64,000 bases of DNA from the NCBI RefSeq assembly GCF_019430945.1, contig NZ_JAHYCB010000008.1, positions 186,001 to 250,000 on the forward strand. The letters run 5' to 3'. This document shows positions 1 to 7,873 of this stretch, in pieces; the first letter of the stretch is position 1, and every line of letters begins with the position of its first letter. A program made the translations under genes and the position numbers. The stretch comes from Neorhizobium populisoli (GTDB lineage: Bacteria; Pseudomonadota; Alphaproteobacteria; Rhizobiales; Rhizobiaceae). The notes beneath the pieces are model-generated. The model saw only the letters and a list, made by a program, of their open reading frames with translations. It searched no databases and was not told the origin of the DNA.

Positions 1-767
1 CTGACGAGACGCTGTTCATTGATGTTCCATAAAAACGCTTCTAGCTGCTTCCGATTGTGCCGGTACTGGGCCGCGCGAGCTGTGATGTCTGCCTTTGCGC
101 CCGGATCAAGATCCTGGGTGAAGGCCTCGAGCATGGCACTTCCGGATTTTTTGGTCATCCAGGTGCGCATGTTTTCCAAATGCACCTCGAGCCGTTTCTG
201 GCAAATGTCGGCCACGGCCGATAGAGCGGCGACAACTGCCGTCGCGTCACATCCATAATGATGCCGGAAAGACGAGTTTACTGAGGAGGCAAGGTCGCTC
301 GCGTATTCGCGGGTCTGAAAGCCCTGTCGAGCGCCTCTCACAGCGAGCTTCCACCGTTGTATAAGGTTCAGCATGTCCCGCTGCCGGTTTTCGGCCTGAT
401 CGGCTGTAACTTTGCTTTTTGCCTGCTCTTGGTAGGCTTGAGCATTCTCGCCGATCAGGTCGATGATGCGCTGTGTAACGCCCGGGTAATCGACACCTGG
501 ATCACCAGTAGCTCGAGCACGCGAGAGAGCCAGCGCTTGAATTAATTCGAGATGAAAGAGCTCCAAACCCGGCTTGCGGGAGTGTTTCTTCTGACTGACG
601 GTTGAAAGGAGTACCGAAAAGCCGGCGCGGGCCAAGATTTCCAACCCGTCGACGGATGTGCTCTCTGCAACAAGTGATGCGAGCGTTGTCTGGAAGCGCT
701 CCGTCGCGGCCCTGCCTGCGGCGTGCGCTTCAGCTACCTCTTCAGGGGTCAACGGGCGTGTGTTCAC
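1..767 (-). CDS. Unrecognised protein, 3' end beyond the left edge
   Basis: An uninterrupted minus-strand frame runs from a GTG at 765-767 to the left edge, giving at least 255 residues. A purine-rich ribosome-binding site (GGGAG-type) lies just upstream. It begins 36 bases after the stop of the TIR-like gene and is probably co-transcribed with it. The visible part is mostly charged and helix-prone, with no signal peptide, membrane segment or catalytic motif that I recognise. Its place behind a TIR-like gene suggests a partner or regulator in a defence-type locus; this is inference from position only. Confidence 0.6.
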   Translation of the reverse strand, partial: MNTRPLTPEEVAEAHAAGRAATERFQTTLASLVAESTSVDGLEILARAGFSVLLSTVSQKKHSRKPGLELFHLELIQALALSRARATGDPGVDYPGVTQRIIDLIGENAQAYQEQAKSKVTADQAENRQRDMLNLIQRWKLAVRGARQGFQTREYASDLASSVNSSFRHHYGCDATAVVAALSAVADICQKRLEVHLENMRTWMTKKSGSAMLEAFTQDLDPGAKADITARAAQYRHNRKQLEAFLWNINEQRLV

Positions 768-803
768 CTTCTCTCCCTCTCTCCTTTTTGACCACGGAGG
801 AAA

Positions 804-2072
804 TCAGCGCCAGGCGCGCCCACCGACTACAGTCGGAAGCGCCAGTTTCGCCCTTTGATTTTCGTTCGAAAGGGTCTCGTCATACAGCTGCGACCCATCA
901 CCGAAGCCACCCGCCAGCCAGGCATTGTCGATAATAGGTCGTAGGCCACTGATCGTGATCGCTGAAATAGAAGGAAGCGTGATGGTACCCAGATTGAGAA
1001 AGGGAACGCGTAGGGGTCTGCTCGCCTTATCGCGCCACATTAGCCGTACGTCATCCATTCCCTCCAATGAGGCATGAATCACAAGCGAGCTGTCGCCCCC
1101 GATAGAAAGGGCAATGGCGCCCATCCTCTCCGCCATCTCAATGATTCGCGCCTCAAGGGCGTCGAGCTCGACAAGTATGTCCTTGTCGTCGTCTATTCTG
1201 GCACCGATCATTGTGGCACCGTCAATGGCGCCGTTTCGCAGAACCCGCATGTACCAACGCGATTCCGGATTAGGCCTATTCAACGCGACCCGTGGCGGGT
1301 CATAGTTTGCCCACTCCCTTATATTCACATCTGAAACGCTGTCTCGATAGCCTGCCGGCAGAAACTTTGTCCGTGCGGCATTGACCCGGGCAGGGACAAC
1401 GGCGGTTTCATCTGCGGCCGAGGCACTTACCAATTGCATGGTAACCTTGGGGCCGGGGACGACAGTCGGAATCTCAGCCCGACCGTTCATATGCATGACA
1501 TCAGTCAGAAGGTCACGCGCTGAGGCGACCAGATGCTCAGGAGGCTTCACGCCGGCGCGGCGCTGAAGGACATGTTCTGCCATGACCTTGAGTCTATGAA
1601 CGAGCTTCTCCGCGAAAGCTGTACGAGTTCGCCGACGCACATCGTCGCTCGCAGCATCATCGAGAGAATAGCCTGTCGGGTGCCGCAAATGGGCAAGATC
1701 GAATGGAAGGTCTTTTGGAGATCCAAACGCCGTGTTCATGACCGAGAGGATTTGACCGTCAGTGAGGACACCTCGCGCATATCCGAATTCGATCATCACA
1801 TTTGGATTGGGAACCTGCTTGCCGTTCTGCGTTGTTGCTACGAAAGTGACATCTCCGACGAAGATCTCGCAATCTCTTATCTTGCCGAGGATTGTTTCGC
1901 TTACCGGCGGTGTGCCGGGTACATCGGCGGTGTCGGAATCGAGGTGGACCTCGATCCCATGGTCTTCGGAAAGCATTTTGATCGCGGCTTCGAGTGCCAG
2001 CCGGATAAAAGTGCCACAGACCTTCCGCTCGCGGTCGCTTTGCCAAGAGTAAAAGAGATGGATAGGGCGCAT
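804..2072 (-). CDS. TIR-like nucleotide-binding protein
   Basis: 422 residues. The N-terminal 150 residues carry the pattern of TIR-like predicted nucleotide-binding proteins: FYSWQSD at residues 7-13, a VPGTPP stretch followed by an IFVGDV strand, and PNPNVMIEFGYA, whose glutamate fits the TIR NADase position. TIR-like domains typically bind or cleave NAD or sense nucleotide signals and are frequent in anti-phage and CBASS-type loci. The remaining 270 residues are unrecognised and could sense or oligomerise. The gene lies between the PGA-hydrolase-like gene (80 bases upstream) and an unknown gene (36 bases downstream), probably in one transcript. Domain call is good; defence function is inferred. 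Confidence 0.7.
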   Translation of the reverse strand: MRPIHLFYSWQSDRERKVCGTFIRLALEAAIKMLSEDHGIEVHLDSDTADVPGTPPVSETILGKIRDCEIFVGDVTFVATTQNGKQVPNPNVMIEFGYARGVLTDGQILSVMNTAFGSPKDLPFDLAHLRHPTGYSLDDAASDDVRRRTRTAFAEKLVHRLKVMAEHVLQRRAGVKPPEHLVASARDLLTDVMHMNGRAEIPTVVPGPKVTMQLVSASAADETAVVPARVNAARTKFLPAGYRDSVSDVNIREWANYDPPRVALNRPNPESRWYMRVLRNGAIDGATMIGARIDDDKDILVELDALEARIIEMAERMGAIALSIGGDSSLVIHASLEGMDDVRLMWRDKASRPLRVPFLNLGTITLPSISAITISGLRPIIDNAWLAGGFGDGSQLYDETLSNENQRAKLALPTVVGGRAWR

Positions 2073-2152
2073 AGATCAACTCTACCACTGGTTTTGCCGC
2101 ACTTTGCGGATCCAAAGCGTCGATCCCCAGAATTCATTTGGATCGTCGTTGG

Positions 2153-2746
2153 CTACTTCTCGATTTCACTAACTGCCTCACGGATTGCATCAACGAAGTC
2201 AGAGAGCGTCGGACCGGTCTGTTCCCCGAGTGCGCTCGTCAGCCGATCACGAAGAGCCCGCGTGAGTTCGAACTGTATCCCCATCCCAGACCTGCCGCGG
2301 TTGCATAAATTGCGACGATCGCTTCCTTGGAGCATTGGATCCCGGTGAACGTCGATAGCGAAACCTCTACGTTTGAAACTTTTCGCCAGTTTATCGATGA
2401 GGGCACGGTGTCTCCCGCCGAGATAGATAACCTCGTCACTCCCCTGACAGCCATGCATGGCGATCGCGACGTCGCTCCCGCCAACAAGCGAAAGCCCTGA
2501 AGGCTCGTTGAAGTTGGTAGAGGTAATGTGGAGGTCGCGGTTTCCAGCCGATTTTCTCCCTTCAAACAGATAGAGGCTAAAGAGCTCGCCGGCCACGGCT
2601 CTGGCGAGTTCGGATGTCCCAGGTTCGATTTTTCCGCCGTGTGGAGCGACAACACATATAGACGAATGCCGGTTTACTGCGACGACGCTGAAAGCGTGCT
2701 GATCTTCCGAAGCCAGCAATTCTTCAAAGCACTTATATCGGTCCAT
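2153..2746 (-). CDS. Poly-gamma-glutamate hydrolase family protein
   Basis: 197 residues resembling the zinc-dependent poly-gamma-glutamate hydrolase family (PF05908, phage PghP and YorB relatives), which has a carboxypeptidase-like fold. Visible marks are APHGGKIEPGTSELA with candidate zinc ligands H36 and E41, the LHITSTNF segment near residue 72, and a second MHG histidine at H98 followed by an LGG turn. No signal peptide, so it should act in the cytoplasm. It is the first gene of the minus-strand set and is divergent from the QueC-like operon across 93 bases. What it cleaves here is unknown; a glutamate-tailed or amide-linked substrate is only a guess. Confidence 0.7.
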   Translation of the reverse strand: MDRYKCFEELLASEDQHAFSVVAVNRHSSICVVAPHGGKIEPGTSELARAVAGELFSLYLFEGRKSAGNRDLHITSTNFNEPSGLSLVGGSDVAIAMHGCQGSDEVIYLGGRHRALIDKLAKSFKRRGFAIDVHRDPMLQGSDRRNLCNRGRSGMGIQFELTRALRDRLTSALGEQTGPTLSDFVDAIREAVSEIEK

Positions 2747-2789
2747 AACCTTCCCTCCCGTTGTGGCGCCTCGCCCTTTAAGGTTATAG

Positions 2790-2827
2790 TTGACATGTCA
2801 GGCTAAAAAAATCAATATACCTGACAT
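2790..2827 (+). promoter_or_regulatory. Promoter with overlapping TGACAT operator repeats
   Basis: TTGACA at 2790-2795 and CAATAT at 2813-2818 are 17 bases apart and lie 22 bases before the start at 2840. The -35 box is inside a 10-bp palindrome (2791-2800). ATGTCAGG at 2795-2802 recurs as its exact complement CCTGACAT at 2820-2827, so three TGACAT half-sites bracket the promoter. This is a typical layout for a repressor; the XRE domain of the operon's third gene is the natural candidate. Confidence 0.6.
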
Positions 2828-2839
2828 TAGGAGATTCGA

Positions 2840-3418
2840 ATGAGCGACGGTCCGCATAAAAGCTTGCCCCTGCGCCACGGATACCAACGTGTTGCTGCTT
2901 GGGCTTATAAGCCCGCCTTTAGCGTAAATCAGATCGGCGAGGCGGCCGAATCTGCGCTGTTGCGCGATGTCGCCATCGAAGTGGCTCCCACAATCAAATC
3001 GATTCTGGCCATTGTCGACGGGCAAGACCTTCTAAGCCTTGCATCTACGGTGCATGATCAGCTCGATCGTTTGCGCGTGGACCCGGCAGTCGACACGTTG
3101 GCTGCCAACGCTGTCGAGGGGGCTCAAATGGCACTACGAGAAGGATACAGCGGGCTTGTCGCTTTCGAAAAAGGATTGGCTTGTGCTTTGGCTGAACGCC
3201 TTGCAGCTGGAGGCCGGGCGATGGAGGAGCACTATCTCGTGAAGGCTGGACCTGGGGCATGTCAGCAGATGCGCCGACGGATGAACGAGACGATCGTGCA
3301 TATGACGAATAGCGGCACTTTTGACCGCATGGCGAAATCTATCTTGGGCGATCGCTCTGTCAGCGTCGCTCGAACCCCGACTGTCCATGATGGTGTCGAT
3401 CAAGGTGTGCCGTTTTGA
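2840..3418 (+). CDS. Unknown helical protein, first gene of the QueC-like operon
   Basis: 192 residues, no recognised domain. The sequence is alanine- and leucine-rich and predicted by eye to be mostly helical, with a short flexible tail ending in a phenylalanine; there is no signal peptide or membrane segment. The ATG at 2840 has a TAGGAG ribosome-binding site seven bases upstream. Its stop overlaps the TTG start of the QueC-like gene (TTGA), so the two products are likely made together. QueC-like enzymes of type IV CBASS and Qat defence systems have been reported to act on a partner protein; by position this protein is the candidate partner, which is inference. It does not obviously resemble QatB. 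Confidence 0.7.
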   Translation: MSDGPHKSLPLRHGYQRVAAWAYKPAFSVNQIGEAAESALLRDVAIEVAPTIKSILAIVDGQDLLSLASTVHDQLDRLRVDPAVDTLAANAVEGAQMALREGYSGLVAFEKGLACALAERLAAGGRAMEEHYLVKAGPGACQQMRRRMNETIVHMTNSGTFDRMAKSILGDRSVSVARTPTVHDGVDQGVPF

Positions 3419-4794
3419 CCGCGATACCACTCGATGTTCCCGCAATACGGGTTGCCGTGATCGAGCCAGGGCGTGAGGCCGGCGGGGAGTGGCACTCGGC
3501 TGAAATCGGCAAGGCCATCGTTTTCAAGACCGAGGATCTGGATGATTATCGGACGAAGAACTGGGATAGCCGTGTTTACGACGCCATGCTTCTGATCGCC
3601 GCTGTTGAATACTGTGACAAGGCGCTCAAGCGGTCGGGCCTTCGTTGGGCGCGGCGCTTTGAGCTTGTCTTACCGGTGCATGATCTGGCTCACTGGCAGA
3701 AGCCGGACGTTGCTAGCACGATCGTTGGTGCGTTGAAATTCTTGACTGGTGACGATTGGAACATAACGTTCACCGGTGCATCGGCAGACGTGGAACATGA
3801 TTTCGGGCGGCAAAGCTTGCTTGAATGGGGGGATCCTGGCCGGACGATAACGCCCTTCAGTGATGGGCTCGATTCGCGAGCCGTATCGGCCATCCTTGGG
3901 GCGAGGGGGCGGACTGATAGATTGATACGTGTCCGGGTCGGCTCGAAGGCCGATGACCGCCCGCTCCGTGATCGGAAGAAGGTTCCGTTCTTGAATATTC
4001 CCTTCTCCGTCAAGATGCGGCATGTCGGCGGAATCAAAGAGTCTTCCGTCAGGAGCCGCGGGTTCAAATTTACCCTGCTAAGTGCGATCGCAGCATATCT
4101 TGTTGGAACGCATGACGTAGCAATGCCCGAAAGCGGGCAGGGTGCTTTGGGTCCGGCTCTTGTCCCGACGAGCCACGGCTATGAAGACTATCGCAACCAC
4201 CCGCGGTTCCTTCGCAAAATGGAGGAAGTCGTCCAGGCGATATTCCGTTATCCTGTCTGCTTCCGGCTTCCGCAGCTGTGGAAGACGAAAGGACAAACGC
4301 TTGCTGCCTTTGCTGAGATCGAGAGCAATCCGGATGAGTGGAACAAGACCCGATCGTGTTGGCAGCAGAGCCGTAATTCCTCGTTTGATGGCGAACGGCG
4401 GCATTGTGGAGTTTGTGCAGCCTGCATGTTGCGCAGGCTGAGCTTTCATTCTGCCGGTGTCAGTGAGCCGAAGGAAAACTATATCTGGGAAGACCTCGGG
4501 GTCAGTGAATTTGCTGATGGCGCCGTCGGCGGATTCACCAAAGTGACGCGAGCGATGCAACGCTACGGCATTGCCGGAGCATTGCATCTTGATCATCTAG
4601 CAGAAATGCGCTCTTCCCCCCTGCATCAGCCGCGCGTCAAGCGAAGCGCCTGGCAGCTTGCAGAGCATCTGCAAATATCGACGGGCGAAGCCGAGGAGCG
4701 TCTCTTTGGCTTGCTCGAACAGCATGAAAGAGAATGGAAGGCATTCATGAAGGATCTCGGGCCAAAATCATTCGTCGCCCAATGGCTGGCGTGA
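3415..4794 (+). CDS. QueC-like PP-loop ATPase (7-cyano-7-deazaguanine synthase fold), QatC-like
   Basis: 459 residues, about twice the length of housekeeping QueC. After a 140-residue N-terminal extension comes the PP-loop SDGLDS at about residues 149-154, the ATP pyrophosphatase signature. Four cysteines match the QueC zinc site: C315 and the CGVCAAC cluster at C331, C334 and C337. The C-terminal 80 residues are helical. Housekeeping QueC makes preQ0 and sits with queD or queE; neither is here. Enlarged QueC-like proteins are hallmarks of the Qat and type IV CBASS defence systems. The TTG start overlaps the upstream stop and has AAGGTG about ten bases before it, indicating translational coupling. 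Catalytic parts look intact. Confidence 0.82.
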   Translation: MTAIPLDVPAIRVAVIEPGREAGGEWHSAEIGKAIVFKTEDLDDYRTKNWDSRVYDAMLLIAAVEYCDKALKRSGLRWARRFELVLPVHDLAHWQKPDVASTIVGALKFLTGDDWNITFTGASADVEHDFGRQSLLEWGDPGRTITPFSDGLDSRAVSAILGARGRTDRLIRVRVGSKADDRPLRDRKKVPFLNIPFSVKMRHVGGIKESSVRSRGFKFTLLSAIAAYLVGTHDVAMPESGQGALGPALVPTSHGYEDYRNHPRFLRKMEEVVQAIFRYPVCFRLPQLWKTKGQTLAAFAEIESNPDEWNKTRSCWQQSRNSSFDGERRHCGVCAACMLRRLSFHSAGVSEPKENYIWEDLGVSEFADGAVGGFTKVTRAMQRYGIAGALHLDHLAEMRSSPLHQPRVKRSAWQLAEHLQISTGEAEERLFGLLEQHEREWKAFMKDLGPKSFVAQWLA

Positions 4795-4799
4795 CCGCT

Positions 4800-5984
4800 A
4801 TGAATGAACGTCATGAACAGCTTAATTCGGAGCAACTGGGGGAGAGGCTCCGCATTGCCCGCGAGACCGCCTCGAAGACGCAAGCGGATGCAGCAGCTTT
4901 GATTGGCGTGGCGCGCACCACACTGGTTGCTATGGAAAAAGGTGCGCGTCGGGTCAAGATTGGTGAGCTCCAGCAGCTTGCCCGCCTATATGGCACCAGC
5001 GCCAATGCGATCTTGCGCAAAGAAGCGGTGCATGTGGAGCTCACCCCAAAATTCCGCAAGCTCGCGGACCACGAAGAAGCATTCGTTTCGAAGGCTGCGG
5101 AGCTTATGGCAGATCTTGTTCGTGCCGATGTAGAACTGGAAACGCTTCTTGGCATCCCTCACGTCCGTAACCTGCCCCCGGAGCGCGCGATTCTCGCCGG
5201 CGATGTTCGCCAGCAGGCTGAGCAGCATGCCCTCGAGCTTCGACATTGGCTAGGACTTGGTCTTGCTCCAGTTTCTGATATTGGCTCGGTCTTAGAGCTG
5301 CAGATGGGCGTGCGTCTATACGTGCGTCGCCTCCCGGCAAAAATTTCGGGGCTCTTTGCGTTTGAAGAAACTGTAGGTGCATGCATTCTCTTGAATTCAA
5401 GCCATCCGCTTGATCGGCGCACGCAAACCGCAGCCCATGAACTAGGGCATCTCGTTGCGACGCGGACTCAGCCGGAGGTCAATGAAATCGATGAGCTCGA
5501 GAGCTCTCGTGAAGAGAAATATGCGAACGCGTTCGCGCGCGGGTTCCTCACCCCAGCCCAGGCGGTTCGCCAGAAGTTCGAAGAAGTCACGGCTGGTGCA
5601 TCGAGCCTGACGCGACGCCATGTCATAGTTCTTGCCCACTTCTTCCATGTTTCCCGAGAGGCTATGGTACGGCGGATGGAGGAGCTGCAACTGACCAAAC
5701 GCGGTACCTGGGACTGGTTTCAGGCTAATGGTAACATAACGGATGATCATGTGAGGCAGGTTCTAGGCGACGCTGCACAGAGCGATCGCATGAAGAACGA
5801 AGCCGCTCTGCCGGTCCCGCTCAAGACCGGGCTTATGGCCTACCAAGCAGCAAAGCGCGGTCTGCTGAGCGAGGGCCAAATCGCCCGGATGCTACATCTG
5901 GATCGTGTCAAAGTGCGCGACATCCTCAGCGATATTGATACCGAGGAAAGCGGGGGCAATGCGGCAACCTCTATTCTCCGGTAG
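4800..5984 (+). CDS. XRE-family regulator with ImmA/IrrE metallopeptidase domain
   Basis: 394 residues. An N-terminal helix-turn-helix of XRE type (about residues 10-75) is followed by a linker and an ImmA/IrrE-type zinc peptidase with HELGH at residues 213-217 and a downstream glutamate-containing EEKYANAFA helix. Proteins of this build usually cleave or inactivate a repressor or antitoxin, or act as peptidase-antitoxins paired with a toxin. ATG 4800 is chosen because it follows the upstream stop by five bases and starts just before the HTH; an in-frame ATG at 4782 is possible. The gene overlaps the PIN-like gene by 26 bases, the arrangement seen for ImmA/IrrE-PIN pairs. The TGACAT repeats at 2791-2827 are its likely operator. 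Confidence 0.8.
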   Translation: MNERHEQLNSEQLGERLRIARETASKTQADAAALIGVARTTLVAMEKGARRVKIGELQQLARLYGTSANAILRKEAVHVELTPKFRKLADHEEAFVSKAAELMADLVRADVELETLLGIPHVRNLPPERAILAGDVRQQAEQHALELRHWLGLGLAPVSDIGSVLELQMGVRLYVRRLPAKISGLFAFEETVGACILLNSSHPLDRRTQTAAHELGHLVATRTQPEVNEIDELESSREEKYANAFARGFLTPAQAVRQKFEEVTAGASSLTRRHVIVLAHFFHVSREAMVRRMEELQLTKRGTWDWFQANGNITDDHVRQVLGDAAQSDRMKNEAALPVPLKTGLMAYQAAKRGLLSEGQIARMLHLDRVKVRDILSDIDTEESGGNAATSILR

Positions 5985-6582
5985 TGTCTCAGCTCATCTC
6001 GTGGTCGACACAAGTGTGATCATTAATCTCAACGCAACCGGACGAGCGGGCGACGTCGTGCGGGCATTCGGTGTGAAGCTACGCGCCTCAACTGTTGTCC
6101 GCGACGAACTCCTCGCTGATCGCTTCAGTGGAAGAAATGATGCACAACTTGCCGCAGCACTCGTCGATGAAAAATTGCTCGAGTTTGTCGAGCTCGATGA
6201 GCAGGCCGAAGATATCTTCGCGAGTCTGATTAGCGGCAGCGCCGCCGATACGCTGGATGACGGCGAGGCGGCAACCCTCGCGGTCGGAGCTGTATCGGGG
6301 CATACGGTTGTGATAGACGAGCGCAAGGCGCTGCGAATTGCGGCCGATCGGTTCGCTGTTATGCAGGTTCTCGCGACCGCAGATATCTTTTGCTCGGAGC
6401 GAGTGGTCGCAGCCTTAGGTGCGAAGCAAGTTGGGGATTTGATCTTCAACAGCTTGGCTGGCGCAAGGATGTTCGTTCCGGAGAGACATCACGCTGCGGT
6501 GGTTGATTTACTCGGTGCTCGTGCCGCAGAATGCCACAGCCTCCCGGCGGCACTCCGCCAAGCGGCCGGCTTTCTGACGTGA
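5959..6582 (+). CDS. PIN-like domain protein, probable RNase
   Basis: About 207 residues from ATG 5959, inside the end of the ImmA/IrrE gene. The N-terminus has LVVDTSVIINL with the first PIN aspartate; further acidic positions are in the VVRDELL segment, in LDDGEAATLA and in VIDERKA, a pattern of PIN-like nucleases found next to ImmA/IrrE proteins. Such proteins cut RNA as toxins or effectors. As last gene of a four-gene overlapping operon it is the most likely effector of the QueC-like system, with the peptidase-regulator as its control. An upstream in-frame start at 5905 is less likely since it would add an unrelated leader. Function is inferred. Confidence 0.7.
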   Translation: MRQPLFSGSVSAHLVVDTSVIINLNATGRAGDVVRAFGVKLRASTVVRDELLADRFSGRNDAQLAAALVDEKLLEFVELDEQAEDIFASLISGSAADTLDDGEAATLAVGAVSGHTVVIDERKALRIAADRFAVMQVLATADIFCSERVVAALGAKQVGDLIFNSLAGARMFVPERHHAAVVDLLGARAAECHSLPAALRQAAGFLT

Positions 6583-6646
6583 CTTTGCTAGGCGTGAGTA
6601 TAGTGTCCTGACTTAATGATGAGGCAGGCAATGAGGCTTCCGACCC

Positions 6647-6672
6647 GTCTGGTACCGACACGTCGGCCAGAC
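6647..6672. terminator. Hairpin between convergent genes
   Basis: GTCTGG pairs with CCAGAC and CCGAC with GTCGG around a two-base loop, giving a strong, nearly perfect stem between the PIN-like gene and dinB. There is no clear T-run on either side, so it may be a weak bidirectional terminator. Confidence 0.35.
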
Positions 6673-6673
6673 G

Positions 6674-7768
6674 CTATAAATCGAAGCCGAGTTGCGATCG
6701 CTCCCCGGCGGATTCATCACCGGTCGCCCTCGTCAGCGTCGACAGAGTGACGCCCAGCAACCGCACGGACAGTTTGAAAGGATAGACGGTCGCCAATAGA
6801 TCGGTCGCAATCCGGAGAACGTCACGACCATCCGCAAACGGTAGGGCGTTTGTCTTGCTTCTCGTCGCTTGAGTGAAATCCGAATACTTCACCCTCACAG
6901 TCACGGTTTTGGCGGTAATACCCGATGACTCGCAATAGTCCCAAACCTTGTCGGCAAGCGGCTTCAGCTCGTCTCTGGCGAGCTCAATATTGTCGATATC
7001 CTGGATGAACGTGTCTTCCGCGCCGACTGATTTCCGCACCCGATCCGAGCGGACCTGCCGTTCGTCGATGCCCCGGGCGATACCGTAGAAAAAGCTGCCC
7101 GACTTCCCGAAGTGCTGCGACAGGAATTGCAGCGATTTCGTTTTCAAGTCCGCCCCAGTTTCGATACCAAGCCTGTGCATTTTCTCAGCAGTAGCTGGAC
7201 CGACGCCATGAAATTTTTTGACTGCAAGTCCCTCTACGAACGCCGGTCCGCTCTTCGGGGTAATGACAGCCTGCCCGTTTGGCTTGTTGAGATCGGACGC
7301 CATCTTCGCAAGGAACTTATTATAGGAAATTCCTGCCGACGCGTTTAGACCGGTGACCGCTTTAATCCTGGCTCGGATGGCCGATGCAATTTCCGTCGCG
7401 ATCGGCATCTCCTTCAGATTTTCCGTTACATCAAGATAGGCCTCATCGAGTGATAAGGGTTCGACCCGCGACGTGTATTCTTCGAAAATTTCGCGAATTT
7501 GTCGGGAGACTTCTCGGTAGACTTCAAAGCGCGGTTTAACGAAAATCAGATCAGGGCATTTACGGGCAGCGGTTACCGATGGCATTGCCGAATGGATACC
7601 GAAAACGCGCGCCTCGTAGCTGGCGGTCGTCAACACACCTCGGGCGCCCGGGCCTCCGACAGCGATCGGTTTTCCACGAAGATCAGGATTGTCGCGTTGC
7701 TCTACCGATGCGTAAAAGGCATCCATATCGACGTGGATTATTTTTCGAACTTGGCCAGTGCTGTTCAT
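6674..7768 (-). CDS. dinB: DNA polymerase IV (Y-family translesion polymerase)
   Basis: 364 residues, usual length for DinB. The palm motif VDMDAFYASVEQ is at the N-terminus and SLDEAYLDVT follows at about residue 100; these give the catalytic carboxylates. Helix-hairpin-helix and little-finger regions follow to the C-terminus. The enzyme copies damaged templates as part of the SOS response. It stands alone, convergent with the PIN-like gene, and its promoter region contains a GTTC-N7-GTTC LexA box at 7796-7810. Rhizobial genomes often carry several DinB paralogues; this looks like an accessory copy next to a dnaE2 remnant. Confidence 0.95.
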   Translation of the reverse strand: MNSTGQVRKIIHVDMDAFYASVEQRDNPDLRGKPIAVGGPGARGVLTTASYEARVFGIHSAMPSVTAARKCPDLIFVKPRFEVYREVSRQIREIFEEYTSRVEPLSLDEAYLDVTENLKEMPIATEIASAIRARIKAVTGLNASAGISYNKFLAKMASDLNKPNGQAVITPKSGPAFVEGLAVKKFHGVGPATAEKMHRLGIETGADLKTKSLQFLSQHFGKSGSFFYGIARGIDERQVRSDRVRKSVGAEDTFIQDIDNIELARDELKPLADKVWDYCESSGITAKTVTVRVKYSDFTQATRSKTNALPFADGRDVLRIATDLLATVYPFKLSVRLLGVTLSTLTRATGDESAGERSQLGFDL

Positions 7769-7795
7769 ATCACTAATCTACGTCCTGCGCTTATA

Positions 7796-7810
7796 GAACA
7801 AAGCAAGAAC
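7796..7810 (-). promoter_or_regulatory. LexA (SOS) box upstream of dinB
   Basis: Read on the minus strand the site is GTTC, seven bases, GTTC, which is the alphaproteobacterial LexA consensus. It lies 28 bases before the dinB start, where it can block the promoter. It supports damage-inducible expression of dinB. Confidence 0.8.
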
Positions 7811-7873
7811 ATAGCACGACCAGCATGAACTTCAATCTGTCTAATCCGATCAAGACAGATTGAATTGCTCCAT

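Noticed and set aside
2840..6582. A standard Qat system
   Set aside because: Only the QueC-like gene fits; no QatA ATPase or TatD-type nuclease gene is adjacent and the first gene does not resemble QatB.
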